64,000 nt of DNA. It comes from Brachybacterium sp. SGAir0954. Its GTDB lineage: Bacteria; Actinomycetota; Actinomycetes; Actinomycetales; Dermabacteraceae. Within the stretch, counting starts at the first letter, position 1. Each line of letters begins with the position of its first letter. The translations under genes were made by a program, and so were the position numbers. This document shows, one piece after another, positions 1 through 8,264 of the stretch. Location of the stretch: assembly GCF_005490785.1 (NCBI RefSeq), contig NZ_CP027295.1, positions 3,100,001-3,164,000 of the forward strand. The letters are read 5' to 3'. The notes under the pieces were generated by a model. It did no database searches and had not been told where the DNA came from. It saw nothing but the letters and a program-made list of their open reading frames with translations.

Positions 1-740
1 GTCACGAGGTCGAGGTTCACGTGGTGCGGGGCGTTCAGCGCGTAGGAGAGGACGTCCGCGCAGTCCTCGGCGGTGAGCGGGTTCTCGACCCCGTCGTAGA
101 CGGCGTCGGCCTTCCCCTGGTCACCGAGCCGCACGAGGGAGAACTCCTCGGTGCGGACCATGCCGGGGGCGATCTCGATGACGCGGATCGGCTCCCCGTT
201 CAGCTCGAGCCGGAGGGCGGCGGCGAGCATGTGCTCCCCGGCCTTCGCGGCGTTGTAGCCGGAGCCGCCGGGATAGGCCTCGTGCCCGGCGACGGAGGTG
301 AGGAAGAGGAGGTCGCCGCGGCCGCTGCGGCGCACGGCGGGCAGCAGGGCGCGGGTCACGCGCACGGCGCCGAGCACGTTGGTCTCGTACATGCCCTGCC
401 ACTTCTCGAGGTCCGCCTCCGCGGCGGGCTCGACGCCGAGGGCGCCGCCGGCGACGTGGACGACGGCGTTGAGCGTGCCGCCGAAGAGCTCCTCGACGCG
501 GGCGGCGAGGGCGGCGACGGAGTCGTCGGAGGTGACGTCCACGGCGAGCACCTCGCAGCCGGTCTCCTCGGCGAGCGCGGCGAGGCGCTCCTCGCGGCGG
601 GCGATCGCGAGCACGCGCCAGCCGTCGGCGACGAGGCGGGCGGCGGTCGCGCGGCCGATGCCGGAGGAGGCACCGGTGACGACGGCGGTCAGGGGCGCGG
701 AGGACGGGGCGGGGCGGTCTGCGGCAGCGGCGGAGGTCAT
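1..740 (-). CDS. SDR-family oxidoreductase, truncated at the window edge
   Basis: A short-chain dehydrogenase/reductase whose last codons lie outside the window. The start is the ATG at 738-740, giving a product that begins MTSAAAADRPAP. A Rossmann motif, TGASSGIGR, follows at about residues 22-30. The catalytic Ser lies in LTSVAG and the YxxxK pair in YNAAKAG. The visible end (NAPHHVNLDLV) resembles the YdfG/3-hydroxy-acid dehydrogenase subgroup, which reduces beta-keto or semialdehyde acids with NADPH. That substrate is a family-level guess. The gene points away from the downstream metal-efflux pair and shows no operon partner in the window. Confidence 0.85.
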   Translation of the reverse strand, partial: MTSAAAADRPAPSSAPLTAVVTGASSGIGRATAARLVADGWRVLAIARREERLAALAEETGCEVLAVDVTSDDSVAALAARVEELFGGTLNAVVHVAGGALGVEPAAEADLEKWQGMYETNVLGAVRVTRALLPAVRRSGRGDLLFLTSVAGHEAYPGGSGYNAAKAGEHMLAAALRLELNGEPIRVIEIAPGMVRTEEFSLVRLGDQGKADAVYDGVENPLTAEDCADVLSYALNAPHHVNLDLV

Positions 741-839
741 GGCGCCGAGCCTACGTCGCAGGGTCGGTGCGCGGCGCCGGCGTCCCGGCGGCGCGGGGAC
801 GTGCGGGCGGGACAGCGGACCGGGCGGCGGGCGGACGGG

Positions 840-1757
840 TCACCACGCGGACTCCTCGTCGGTGCGGTGGGCCTCCGGCTCGATCTGGAGCGTGCAGTGC
901 TCGAGACCGTGGCGGGTGCGGAGCAGCTCCTGGGCGGCGTCGAGCACGCCGTGGGCGTCCGCCCGCTCCTCGACCCGGAGGTGGGCGGTCGCGACGTCCA
1001 TGCCGGAGGTGAGGGTCCACAGGTGCAGGTCGTGCACCTCGGTGACGCCGTCCAGGGCGGCGAGATCCGCCTGCACCGCCGCGGGGTCGAGGTGGCGTGG
1101 CGTCTCCTGGGCGAGCACGCCGAGCACCTCGCGGCCCAGCATCACGGCGCGCACGGCGACGAAGGCGCCGATCGCGAGGGCGACGACGGTGTCCGCGAGG
1201 GCGCTGCCGGTGAGCGCGACGAGCACACCGGCGACGACGACGCCGATCGAGCCGACGGTGTCCGCGAGGACCTCGAGGTAGGCGCCCTTGACGGCGAGGC
1301 TCTCGCGCGCGCCGCCGGAGAGGATCCGCATGACCACGAGGTTCACGGCGAGTCCCAGCACGCCGACGACGAGCATGCCGGTGGTGCCGATCTCCGGTGC
1401 GGTCCCGAGCCGCCCGATCGCCTCGATGAGCACCCAGGCGGCGACGGCGAGCATGACGAGCACGGCGAAGAGGGAGGCGAAGACCTCGATCCGGTAGAGG
1501 CCGAAGCTGCGGCGCCCGCTGCGGTCCCCGCGGCCGGCGACGGTCGCGGCGCCGAGCGCGGCGGCGAGGGTGAGGACGTCCGCGGCCATGTGACCGGCGT
1601 CGGAGAGCAGCGAGAGCGATCCGGTGAGCAGGGCGGTGACGAGCTCGACGACGAAGAAGCCGCCGATCAGCACCAGGGCGATCGCGAGGCGGGAGCGGTG
1701 GCGGCCGCCGGCGCTCAGCGCCTCCGCACCTCCGCCGTGGGAATGGCTGTGTCCCAT
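840..1757 (-). CDS. czcD: CDF-family divalent metal (Zn/Cd/Co) efflux transporter
   Basis: A cation diffusion facilitator of 305 residues, the usual length for the CzcD/ZitB group, exporting zinc-like metals by proton exchange at the cytoplasmic membrane. It opens with a His-rich stretch (HSHSHGGG), then six predicted membrane helices and a cytoplasmic C-terminal domain. The TM2 metal site is visible as DAGHMAAD (His and Asp four apart). In TM5 the usual HxxxD is written EVLAD, so a Glu stands where most relatives have His. Its ATG overlaps the stop of the ArsR gene by one base (TGATG), so the two are translationally coupled and the repressor very probably controls it. Confidence 0.9.
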   Translation of the reverse strand: MGHSHSHGGGAEALSAGGRHRSRLAIALVLIGGFFVVELVTALLTGSLSLLSDAGHMAADVLTLAAALGAATVAGRGDRSGRRSFGLYRIEVFASLFAVLVMLAVAAWVLIEAIGRLGTAPEIGTTGMLVVGVLGLAVNLVVMRILSGGARESLAVKGAYLEVLADTVGSIGVVVAGVLVALTGSALADTVVALAIGAFVAVRAVMLGREVLGVLAQETPRHLDPAAVQADLAALDGVTEVHDLHLWTLTSGMDVATAHLRVEERADAHGVLDAAQELLRTRHGLEHCTLQIEPEAHRTDEESAW

Positions 1758-2209
1758 CAGGCTCCCTCCCCGCGCTCGGGATGGCGCAGCGGCGAGTGCG
1801 CCGTGTGGGTGAGGGCGAGGTCAAGCAGCTCGAGGACGTGCGGGTCCTCGAGCCGGTAGTACATGCGGCGCCCCTCGCGGCGTGGGGTCACGATGCGGTG
1901 GGCGCGCAGCAGCTTCAGGGCGTGCGAGGTCGCGGACTCGGACTGGCCGGCCGTGAGGGCGAGGTCGTGGACGCACAGCTCCCCGCCGCGCAGGGCGAGC
2001 AGGAGCGTGAGCCGGTGCGGCTCGCCGAGGAGGGAGAGGACGTCCGCGACGTCCGCGACCGCGGCGGGCGCCGGCAGGTGCGCGCGGGCGTGCCCGACGG
2101 CGTCAGGGTCCACGGCGTCGGAGTCCACGGCGTCGACGACCTCAGGATCGGGGCCGACGGCGGAGCCGGGGTCGACCACCGTCACCTGATCATCTGACGA
2201 GACGTTCAT
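1757..2209 (-). CDS. czrA: ArsR/SmtB-family metal-responsive repressor (CzrA-type zinc site)
   Basis: A winged-helix repressor of 150 residues. The recognition helix region reads AGQSESATSHALKLL. The C-terminal helix carries Asp122, His124, His135 and His138, spaced 2, 11 and 3 apart. That matches the alpha-5 zinc/cobalt site known from CzrA (Asp84, His86, His97, His100). It should therefore release DNA when zinc is bound and induce the coupled CDF exporter. About 45 acidic, Asp/Val-rich residues precede the fold and are unusual for the family. The start is leaderless: TACCCT lies six bases upstream and there is no ribosome binding site. A perfect inverted repeat covers the start codon, pointing to autoregulation. 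Confidence 0.9.
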   Translation of the reverse strand: MNVSSDDQVTVVDPGSAVGPDPEVVDAVDSDAVDPDAVGHARAHLPAPAAVADVADVLSLLGEPHRLTLLLALRGGELCVHDLALTAGQSESATSHALKLLRAHRIVTPRREGRRMYYRLEDPHVLELLDLALTHTAHSPLRHPERGEGA

Positions 2210-2221
2210 ACGTCAAGGGTA
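2201..2221 (-). promoter_or_regulatory. Leaderless -10 box and palindromic operator of the arsR-type gene
   Basis: On the minus strand TACCCT (2216-2221) ends six bases before the ATG at 2207-2209, so transcription should begin at or next to the start codon. A perfect inverted repeat with arms GACGT and ACGTC and a four-base spacer occupies 2201-2214, directly over the start. A repressor bound there would block the initiating polymerase. The promoter and palindrome are seen; the operator role is inferred from ArsR autoregulation. Confidence 0.55.
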
Positions 2222-2257
2222 GGAGTCGCCCTCCCGCGAGGGCAAGAGGGGCTCCGC

Positions 2258-3736
2258 TCACACGGGAGCGGGCTCCCGATCGCGGGAGGCGTCCAGCAGC
2301 TCCTGGATCCGGGAGCGGCAGGTGCCGCAGCCGGTGCCCGCGCGCGTGGCCCGCGAGACCTCCGCCGTGCTCCCGCAGCCCCCCGCGACCGCCGCGCACA
2401 CGGTCCCCTTGGTGACGCCGTTGCACTGGCACAGGACGTCGTCCTCCGCCATGTCCGCCGCGGAGGCCGCCGGGGCCGCGGCCCGTGCGGCGAGAGGCCG
2501 GGCGAGCAGGTGCACCGGGTCCCGCGGGACCGGCGTCCGCAGGGTGAACGCGGCGCTGAGCTCCGCCGCGGCGTCCTCGTCGCCCACGATCGTCGCCGCG
2601 ACGAGGCGCCCCTCGTGCACGACCACCTCGGTGAAGCGGCCGCCCGAGGGATCGGCGAGCCGCACGGACCGCGGGGCGTGCAGACCGGGCCCCGGCCGCT
2701 CGATGCGGCCCATGGTCACGAGTGCGAGGCCCACCGCCTTGACCCGCACCAGGTCCCCGCCCGTCCCGCGCGGCGGCCCGGGCGCCCGCGACTCCTCCTC
2801 CCGCGGCCTCCAGGACTCGACGAGCCGGCGCGCCTGCTCCCAGCCCTGGGCGACGAGCCCGCTCGCCCCCTCGGGCGGCTGGGCGCAGTCGCCGATCGCG
2901 AAGACGTCCGGGTCCCCCGGGCACGCGAGGTCCTCCCCCACCAGGACCCCCGCCCCGCACTCGAGGCCCGCCGCCTCGGCGAGCGCCGTCTGCGGCACCG
3001 TGCCCGTGCACAGCACGAGGAGGTCCGCGGGCCGCGCCGAGCCGTCGGAGAGGTGCACCGTCTCGAGACGACCCTCCGGCGCGTCGACGCCCGTCGCGCT
3101 CGCCGAGGTGACCACCGTGATGCCGAGCGTCTCGAGCGCGCCGTGCACGATCTCCGAGGCGTCGCGGTCCAGCTGCCGCTCCATGAGCCGCTCGCGGTGA
3201 TGGACGAGGGTCACCCGCGCACCGCGGCCGGCGAGTCCCGTGGCGACCTCGATGCCGAGCACGCCCGCGCCGAGGACGACGACCTCGCCGCCGCCGTCGC
3301 AGCGTCGGAGGATCCGCTCCGCGTCGTCGAGGTCCTTCAGCGGGCTCACGCCGTCCACGAGCGGCGACTCCTCCGCGGCGCCCCCGGGCGCGCGCAGCCC
3401 GGGGACGTCGGGGATCCGCGCCGCCGAGCCCGTCGCGAGCACCAGACGGTCGTAGGGATGCGCCTCCCCGAGCTCGTCGTGGACCAGGTGCGAGGCCCGG
3501 TCGATGCGCACGGCCCGCACGCCGCGCAGCACGCGCGCCCGCTCCGGCCCCACCTGCTCGAGGGCGAGCGCGGCAGGATCCGCCTTCCCGGCGACCACCG
3601 AGGAGAGCTGGACCCGGTTGTAGGGGTCGTGGTCCTCCTGGCCGAGCACCGTCAGGCGCGCACCCGGGTCCGCCGCCGCGAGATCCGCGGCGACCCGGGA
3701 TCCGACCATGCCGTGGCCGATCACGACGATCCTCAT
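2258..3736 (-). CDS. nasB: Assimilatory nitrate reductase electron-transfer subunit (FAD, BFD-type [2Fe-2S])
   Basis: A 492-residue pyridine-nucleotide-disulfide oxidoreductase that should pass electrons from NAD(P)H through FAD to the nitrate reductase encoded just upstream. The N-terminal FAD motif is GHGMVGSRVAADL. A second Rossmann segment (VLGAGVLGIEVATGLAGRG) binds NAD(P)H. The last 60 residues hold a BFD-like [2Fe-2S] domain with Cys at CQCNG, GGCGS and GTGCGTC. This is the plan of Bacillus NasB and of the front part of NirB. The ATG overlaps the nasC stop by four bases, so both are one operon. No siroheme nitrite reductase domain is present. Confidence 0.85.
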   Translation of the reverse strand: MRIVVIGHGMVGSRVAADLAAADPGARLTVLGQEDHDPYNRVQLSSVVAGKADPAALALEQVGPERARVLRGVRAVRIDRASHLVHDELGEAHPYDRLVLATGSAARIPDVPGLRAPGGAAEESPLVDGVSPLKDLDDAERILRRCDGGGEVVVLGAGVLGIEVATGLAGRGARVTLVHHRERLMERQLDRDASEIVHGALETLGITVVTSASATGVDAPEGRLETVHLSDGSARPADLLVLCTGTVPQTALAEAAGLECGAGVLVGEDLACPGDPDVFAIGDCAQPPEGASGLVAQGWEQARRLVESWRPREEESRAPGPPRGTGGDLVRVKAVGLALVTMGRIERPGPGLHAPRSVRLADPSGGRFTEVVVHEGRLVAATIVGDEDAAAELSAAFTLRTPVPRDPVHLLARPLAARAAAPAASAADMAEDDVLCQCNGVTKGTVCAAVAGGCGSTAEVSRATRAGTGCGTCRSRIQELLDASRDREPAPV

Positions 3737-5934
3737 ACGATGCTCCTCTGCTGGACGGTGACCACATCGGGGACGGGGACGGGCCGGGGCGCGGGGAGCA
3801 CCTCGAGCGCCGTCACCTTGAAGCCGGGCATGCCGGAGAGCGGATCGGTCGCGCTGCCCGTGAGCAGGTTCGCGCTCCCCTCCCCGGGGTAGTGGAAGGG
3901 CATGAAGACGGTGTCCGGCCGGATCTCCTCGGTGACCTCCGCCGGCACCCGCAGCTCGCCGCTGCGGGTGCGCAGCAGCACCTCCTCGCCGTCCTCGATG
4001 CCGAGGAGGTCCGCGAGCAGGGGGTGCATCTGGGCGAAGGCCGCGGGCCGCGCGGCGAGCAGGGAGGGCACCCGGCGGGTCTGCGCCCCGGACTGGTACT
4101 GCTCGAGCAGGCGCCCCGTGACCAGGTGCAGCGGGGCATCGGCCCGGAGCGGATCGGCCGGGTCCTCGTGGGTCACCGGGAGCAGGCGAGCACGGCCGTC
4201 GGCCGTCGGGAAGCCGTCGAGCAGCGCGTGCGGCGTCCCCGGATGGTCCGGGCCGGGGACGGGCCAGTGCATCGACCCCTCGCGGTCCAGCCGCTCATGG
4301 CTCAGGCCGGAGTAGTCGGCGCGGCCGCCCGCGGAGGCCCGGGCGAGCTCGTCGAACACGGCGGAGGCCTCGGCCGGGAAGCCGGTCGGCACGCCGAGCC
4401 GCGCGGCGAGCTCGCGGAGGATCCACAGCTCGCTGCGCGCCCCGCCCGGGGCCTCCCGCGCCCGGCGGCGGCGGATCACGCGGCCCTCGAGGTTCGTCAT
4501 CGTGCCCTCCTCCTCCGCCCACTGGGTGACGGGGAGGAGGACGTCGGCCAGCAGCGCCGTCTCGGACGGGACGGTGTCCATGACGACGAGCAGGTCGAGC
4601 GCGGCGAGCCGTTCCCGCACCCGGGAGACGTCCGGCGCGGAGACGACGGGGTTCGCCCCGCACACGATCAGCGCGGAGGGGCCGACCGGCCTGCCGAGCA
4701 TGCCGAGCAGCTCGACGGCGGGGACGCCCGGGCCGGGCAGGGACTCCGGGTCCACGCCCCAGACGGCGGCGACGTGCGCACGGTCCTCCGGGTCGGTGAT
4801 CTTCCGGTAGCCGGGCAGCTGATCCGCCTTGAGCCCGTGCTCGCGGCCGCCCTGCCCGTTGCCCTGGCCGGTGAGCGGCCCGTAGCCGGAGCCGCGACGG
4901 CCCACGAGGCCCAGCAGCAGGGCGAGGTCGATCGCGGCGGTGACGGTCGCGGTGCCCTGGGTGGACTGCTCGACCCCGCGGCCCGTGAGCACGTAGGCGC
5001 CGCGGCCGCCGCGGGACGGGGATGCGTCGGCGAGCATCCGCGCGACCTGCCGCAGCCGCCGAGCGGGGACGCCGCACACCGCCTCCGCGCGCTCGGGCCA
5101 CCAGGCGGCGGCGCTCGCCCGCAGCGCCTCGAGGCCCGTGGTGCGCGCGGCGAGGTACTCGTGGTCCACGAGGTCCTCCGCGAGCACCACGTGGAGGAGG
5201 GCCAGCAGCACCACGAGGTCCGTGCCGGGAACTGGGGCGAGGTGCACGCCGGCGCCCTCCGCGGTCAGCGCCGCGGTCGCCGATCCGCGCGGGTCCGTGA
5301 CGACGAGGCCGCCGCGGGAGCGCACGCCCTCGAGGTGCTGGACGAAGGGCGGCATGGTCGCGGCGAGGTTCGATCCGAGCAGCAGCACGCAGTCCGCGCC
5401 GGCGAGGTCCGGGAGCGGGAAGGGCAGCCCGCGGTCCAGACCCAGGGAGCGGTTGGAGGCGGTCGCCGCGGCGGACATGCAGAAGCGGCCGTTGTAGTCG
5501 ATGAGCCGTGAGCCGAGGACGACCCGCGTGAACTTGCCCAGCGCGTAGGCCTTCTCGTTGGTGAGCCCGCCGCCGCCGAACACGGCGACGGCGTCCGCCC
5601 CGCGGCGCTCCCGCTGCTCGCGCAGACGGGCCTCGACGTGGTCGAGGGCCGCGTCCCAGCTCACCTCGCGCAGCACGCCGTCCGCGCCGCGCAGCTGCGG
5701 GGCGGTGAGCCGGTCGGGGGCGGTGAGGACCTCCGCGGAGGTCCATCCCTTGCGGCACAGTCCGCCCTGATTCGTGGGGAAGTCACGGCCCTCGACGGTG
5801 AGCACGGGGGCGCCGTCGGCTCCGCCCCCGGCGACGGGGGTGAGCGTCTGCGCGCACTGGAGCGCGCAGTAGGGGCAGTGCGTCGCCGTCCCCGACGGGG
5901 CGGTGCCCGCGGAGGCGCTCGGAGTGCTCGGCAT
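3733..5934 (-). CDS. nasC: Molybdopterin oxidoreductase, assimilatory nitrate reductase catalytic subunit
   Basis: A 733-residue Mo-bis-MGD enzyme, close in length to NasC/NarB. The N-terminal [4Fe-4S] ligands are Cys21, Cys24, Cys28 and a Cys in GGLCRKGW near residue 62. The spacing and the following FPTNQGG context are typical of cytoplasmic nitrate reductases. The central domain has CGANPVVSAPD and the C-terminal part a molydopterin-dinucleotide-binding fold ending with GSATDPLSGMPGFK. There is no Tat signal, consistent with a cytoplasmic enzyme. It is coupled by a four-base overlap to the reductase subunit nasB. No nitrate transporter or nitrite reductase is in the window, so the rest of the pathway must be elsewhere. 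Confidence 0.85.
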   Translation of the reverse strand: MPSTPSASAGTAPSGTATHCPYCALQCAQTLTPVAGGGADGAPVLTVEGRDFPTNQGGLCRKGWTSAEVLTAPDRLTAPQLRGADGVLREVSWDAALDHVEARLREQRERRGADAVAVFGGGGLTNEKAYALGKFTRVVLGSRLIDYNGRFCMSAAATASNRSLGLDRGLPFPLPDLAGADCVLLLGSNLAATMPPFVQHLEGVRSRGGLVVTDPRGSATAALTAEGAGVHLAPVPGTDLVVLLALLHVVLAEDLVDHEYLAARTTGLEALRASAAAWWPERAEAVCGVPARRLRQVARMLADASPSRGGRGAYVLTGRGVEQSTQGTATVTAAIDLALLLGLVGRRGSGYGPLTGQGNGQGGREHGLKADQLPGYRKITDPEDRAHVAAVWGVDPESLPGPGVPAVELLGMLGRPVGPSALIVCGANPVVSAPDVSRVRERLAALDLLVVMDTVPSETALLADVLLPVTQWAEEEGTMTNLEGRVIRRRRAREAPGGARSELWILRELAARLGVPTGFPAEASAVFDELARASAGGRADYSGLSHERLDREGSMHWPVPGPDHPGTPHALLDGFPTADGRARLLPVTHEDPADPLRADAPLHLVTGRLLEQYQSGAQTRRVPSLLAARPAAFAQMHPLLADLLGIEDGEEVLLRTRSGELRVPAEVTEEIRPDTVFMPFHYPGEGSANLLTGSATDPLSGMPGFKVTALEVLPAPRPVPVPDVVTVQQRSIV

Positions 5935-6054
5935 GGGCCGAGCGTGCGCGGCGGGGCGGGGTGGCGTCGGCCCCGGGTCACCGCCCGGGACGCCGGGTCA
6001 CGATCCGGTCACGGAGGCCCGGCGATCTCGCCGTCCGGGCCGCCGCCGCTGCGC

Positions 6055-7335
6055 TCAGACGCCTTGGACGTGCGGGGCCTCGTCGGCCGAGAGGTCTCCC
6101 GAGACGCGGCCCCGGGACAGGCGCCCCATGACCGCGGCGATCGCGCCGTCGCCGGTCACGTTCGTCGCGGTGCCGAAGGAGTCGATCGCGATGTAGCTCG
6201 CGATCATGAGCCCCACCGCGGCCTCCCCGAAGCCCAGCATCGAGGAGAGGATCCCGGCGGCCGCCATGATCGCCCCTCCGGGCACGCCCGGCGCCGCGAT
6301 CATGACGACGCCCAGCATGAACACGAACCCGATGAGCACCGGCAGGTTCAGGTCCATGCCGGTGATGATCATGATCGCCACCGAGAAGGTGGTGATCTTC
6401 AGGGTGGAGCCGGCGAGGTGGATCGTCGCGCACAGCGGCACGACGAAGTCCGCGATCGCCGCGGGCACGCCGTTGCGCTTCGTGCACTCGAGGGTGACGG
6501 GGATCGTCGCCGCGGAGGAGCTCGTGCCGAGCGCGGTCGCGTAGGCGGGCGCCATCCGGGCGAGCATGCGCAGCGGGTTCTGGCCGGTCGCGAGGCCCGC
6601 GACGCCGTACTGCGCGAGCAGCACGAGGATCGTCATCGTGAACACGAGCACGATGACCGCGAGGAAGGTGCCGATGACGATCCAGATCTGGCCGTTCATG
6701 GTCAGCCCCAGGAACATGCCGAAGATGTAGATCGGCAGCAGCGGGATGAGCGCCGCCTCGATGGTCTTCACGACGATGTCCCGCAGCTGCACGAAGGACT
6801 CCTGCAGCGCGCCGGGCCGCACGACCGTCAGCCCGATGCCGAGGCAGAAGCTCAGCACGAGCGCGGTCATGACGTCGAGGACCGGGGGGATCCCGATCTC
6901 GAAGTACGGGGCGATCGCGGAGTCCTCGGGGTTGTCGAGGGAGCCGACGCTGACCCCGTCGAGCATGCGCGGTAGCACGAGCAGCGCGACGGTGAGGGCG
7001 AAGCCGCCCGCGAGGATCGTGGAGAGGTAGGCGATGCCCGTGGTCGCGGCGAGCATCTTCCCGGCGCCGCGGCCGAGCTCCGCGATCGCCGGGGTCACGA
7101 GCCCCACGATGATCAGCGGGATGAGGAAGCCCAGGAAGCTCGAGAAGATCCCGTTGAAGGTCGTGAAGACGCGGGCGATCGCCTCGGGCATCACGAGGCC
7201 CAGGAGCACGCCCAGGACGATCGCGAGCAGGATGCGCGGGAGCAGGCCGAACCGGCTGCGGCGGGCAGGGCCGGCGAGGTCGCCGGGGGCGTCGGGCGCG
7301 CTGAGGGGTGCGGGCGCGGGGACGGAGGAGGTCAT
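6055..7335 (-). CDS. Dicarboxylate/amino acid:cation symporter (DAACS, SstT/GltP type)
   Basis: A 426-residue membrane protein of the sodium/proton-coupled glutamate-serine-dicarboxylate family. About eight hydrophobic helices begin at residue 30 (LLPRILLAIVLGVLLGLV). The family's re-entrant HP1 hairpin appears as TALGTSSSAATIPVTL, with the serine-rich tip. Family residues for ion and substrate contacts follow near AGSTLK and in the second hairpin (APGVPGGAIMAAAGIL). Substrate choice between serine/threonine and acidic amino acids cannot be settled. A TACCCT box on the minus strand at 7374-7379 may be its promoter. It is divergent from the ABC-2 exporter. Confidence 0.85.
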   Translation of the reverse strand: MTSSVPAPAPLSAPDAPGDLAGPARRSRFGLLPRILLAIVLGVLLGLVMPEAIARVFTTFNGIFSSFLGFLIPLIIVGLVTPAIAELGRGAGKMLAATTGIAYLSTILAGGFALTVALLVLPRMLDGVSVGSLDNPEDSAIAPYFEIGIPPVLDVMTALVLSFCLGIGLTVVRPGALQESFVQLRDIVVKTIEAALIPLLPIYIFGMFLGLTMNGQIWIVIGTFLAVIVLVFTMTILVLLAQYGVAGLATGQNPLRMLARMAPAYATALGTSSSAATIPVTLECTKRNGVPAAIADFVVPLCATIHLAGSTLKITTFSVAIMIITGMDLNLPVLIGFVFMLGVVMIAAPGVPGGAIMAAAGILSSMLGFGEAAVGLMIASYIAIDSFGTATNVTGDGAIAAVMGRLSRGRVSGDLSADEAPHVQGV

Positions 7336-7433
7336 GCGGGGATCCGGTTCCGTGCGGGGGTGGGGACCGGGTCAGGGTAGGCGGGGGCGGGAGCGCGCCG
7401 CAGGAGAATCCGCGGATCCGACGGCGACGCCCC

Positions 7434-7462
7434 TTGTGATCGGCGCCACGCTTGCGTACTAT
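7434..7462 (+). promoter_or_regulatory. Promoter of the ABC-2 exporter operon (leaderless)
   Basis: TTGTGA (7434-7439) and TACTAT (7457-7462) are separated by 17 bases, a near-consensus vegetative promoter. The -10 box overlaps an ATG at 7461 that could be taken as a start. Seven bases after the box lies the in-frame GTG at 7470, the expected position for a leaderless transcript. Confidence 0.6.
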
Positions 7463-7469
7463 GCCGCGA

Positions 7470-8264
7470 GTGTCTGCCTACTGGAGTGTCGCCCGCGCCT
7501 CCTTCCGGCAGTACTCCACCTACCGCATGGCGACGGCCGCGGGAGTGTTCACCAACTCGGTCTTCGGGCTGATCCGCGCCTCGATCCTGCTCGCCGCGAT
7601 CCACGCCGCGGGCGGGGAGCTGCGCGGCTACGACGCCCTCCAGGCCGCGACCTATGTGTGGCTCGGGCAGGCCCTGCTCGCCCCCATCGAGGCCTTCGGC
7701 ACCCGCGAGATCTCCCAGCGTGTGCACCAGGGCGACGTGGCCGTGGACCTCCTGCGCCCCACCCACCTGCTCGGCATGTTCTACGCGCAGAAGCTGGGCC
7801 GCGCCGGGTTCCTGCTGCTGGCCCGCGGCATCCCGCCGATGCTCGTCGGCGCCGTGCTCACGGGGCTCGCCCTGCCGAGCGACCCGCTCTCCTACCTCGT
7901 GGGCGCCGCCTGCCTGCTGCTCGCGATCACCGTCGCCTTCCTCGGGGACGCGATGATCAACCTCGCCTCCTTCTGGCTCGTCGAGACACGCGGGCTGAGC
8001 GTCGTCTACATGGCGGTGATGAACCTGCTCTCCGGCTTCCTCATCCCGATCGCCTGGTTCCCGGACTGGCTCGCCGCGATCGCCCGCGCGACTCCGTTCC
8101 CCTCGATGGTGCAGACCCCGATCGACGCGCTCTCCGGCCGGATCCCGCCGATCGAGGCGCTCGCGCTGCTGGGCGAGCAGACGGCCTGGGCGCTCGTGCT
8201 CACGGTCGCCGCCGTGCTCATGCTGCGCATCGGCGTGCGCTCCCTGGAGGTGCAGGGTGGCTGA
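7470..8264 (+). CDS. ABC-2 type export permease, first subunit
   Basis: An integral membrane protein of about 264 residues with six predicted helices, resembling the ABC2_membrane_6 (DUF990-like) permeases. These pair as two different permeases with one ATPase. The GTG at 7470 was chosen because an excellent promoter ends seven bases before it. The in-frame ATG at 7461 lies inside the -10 box. The family hallmark region EISQRVHQGDVAVDLLRPTH, with 'gdvd.lLlrP', is clear. It overlaps the next permease gene by eight bases. The exported substrate is unknown; relatives have been linked to antibiotic or lipid export. Confidence 0.8.
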   Translation: MSAYWSVARASFRQYSTYRMATAAGVFTNSVFGLIRASILLAAIHAAGGELRGYDALQAATYVWLGQALLAPIEAFGTREISQRVHQGDVAVDLLRPTHLLGMFYAQKLGRAGFLLLARGIPPMLVGAVLTGLALPSDPLSYLVGAACLLLAITVAFLGDAMINLASFWLVETRGLSVVYMAVMNLLSGFLIPIAWFPDWLAAIARATPFPSMVQTPIDALSGRIPPIEALALLGEQTAWALVLTVAAVLMLRIGVRSLEVQGG

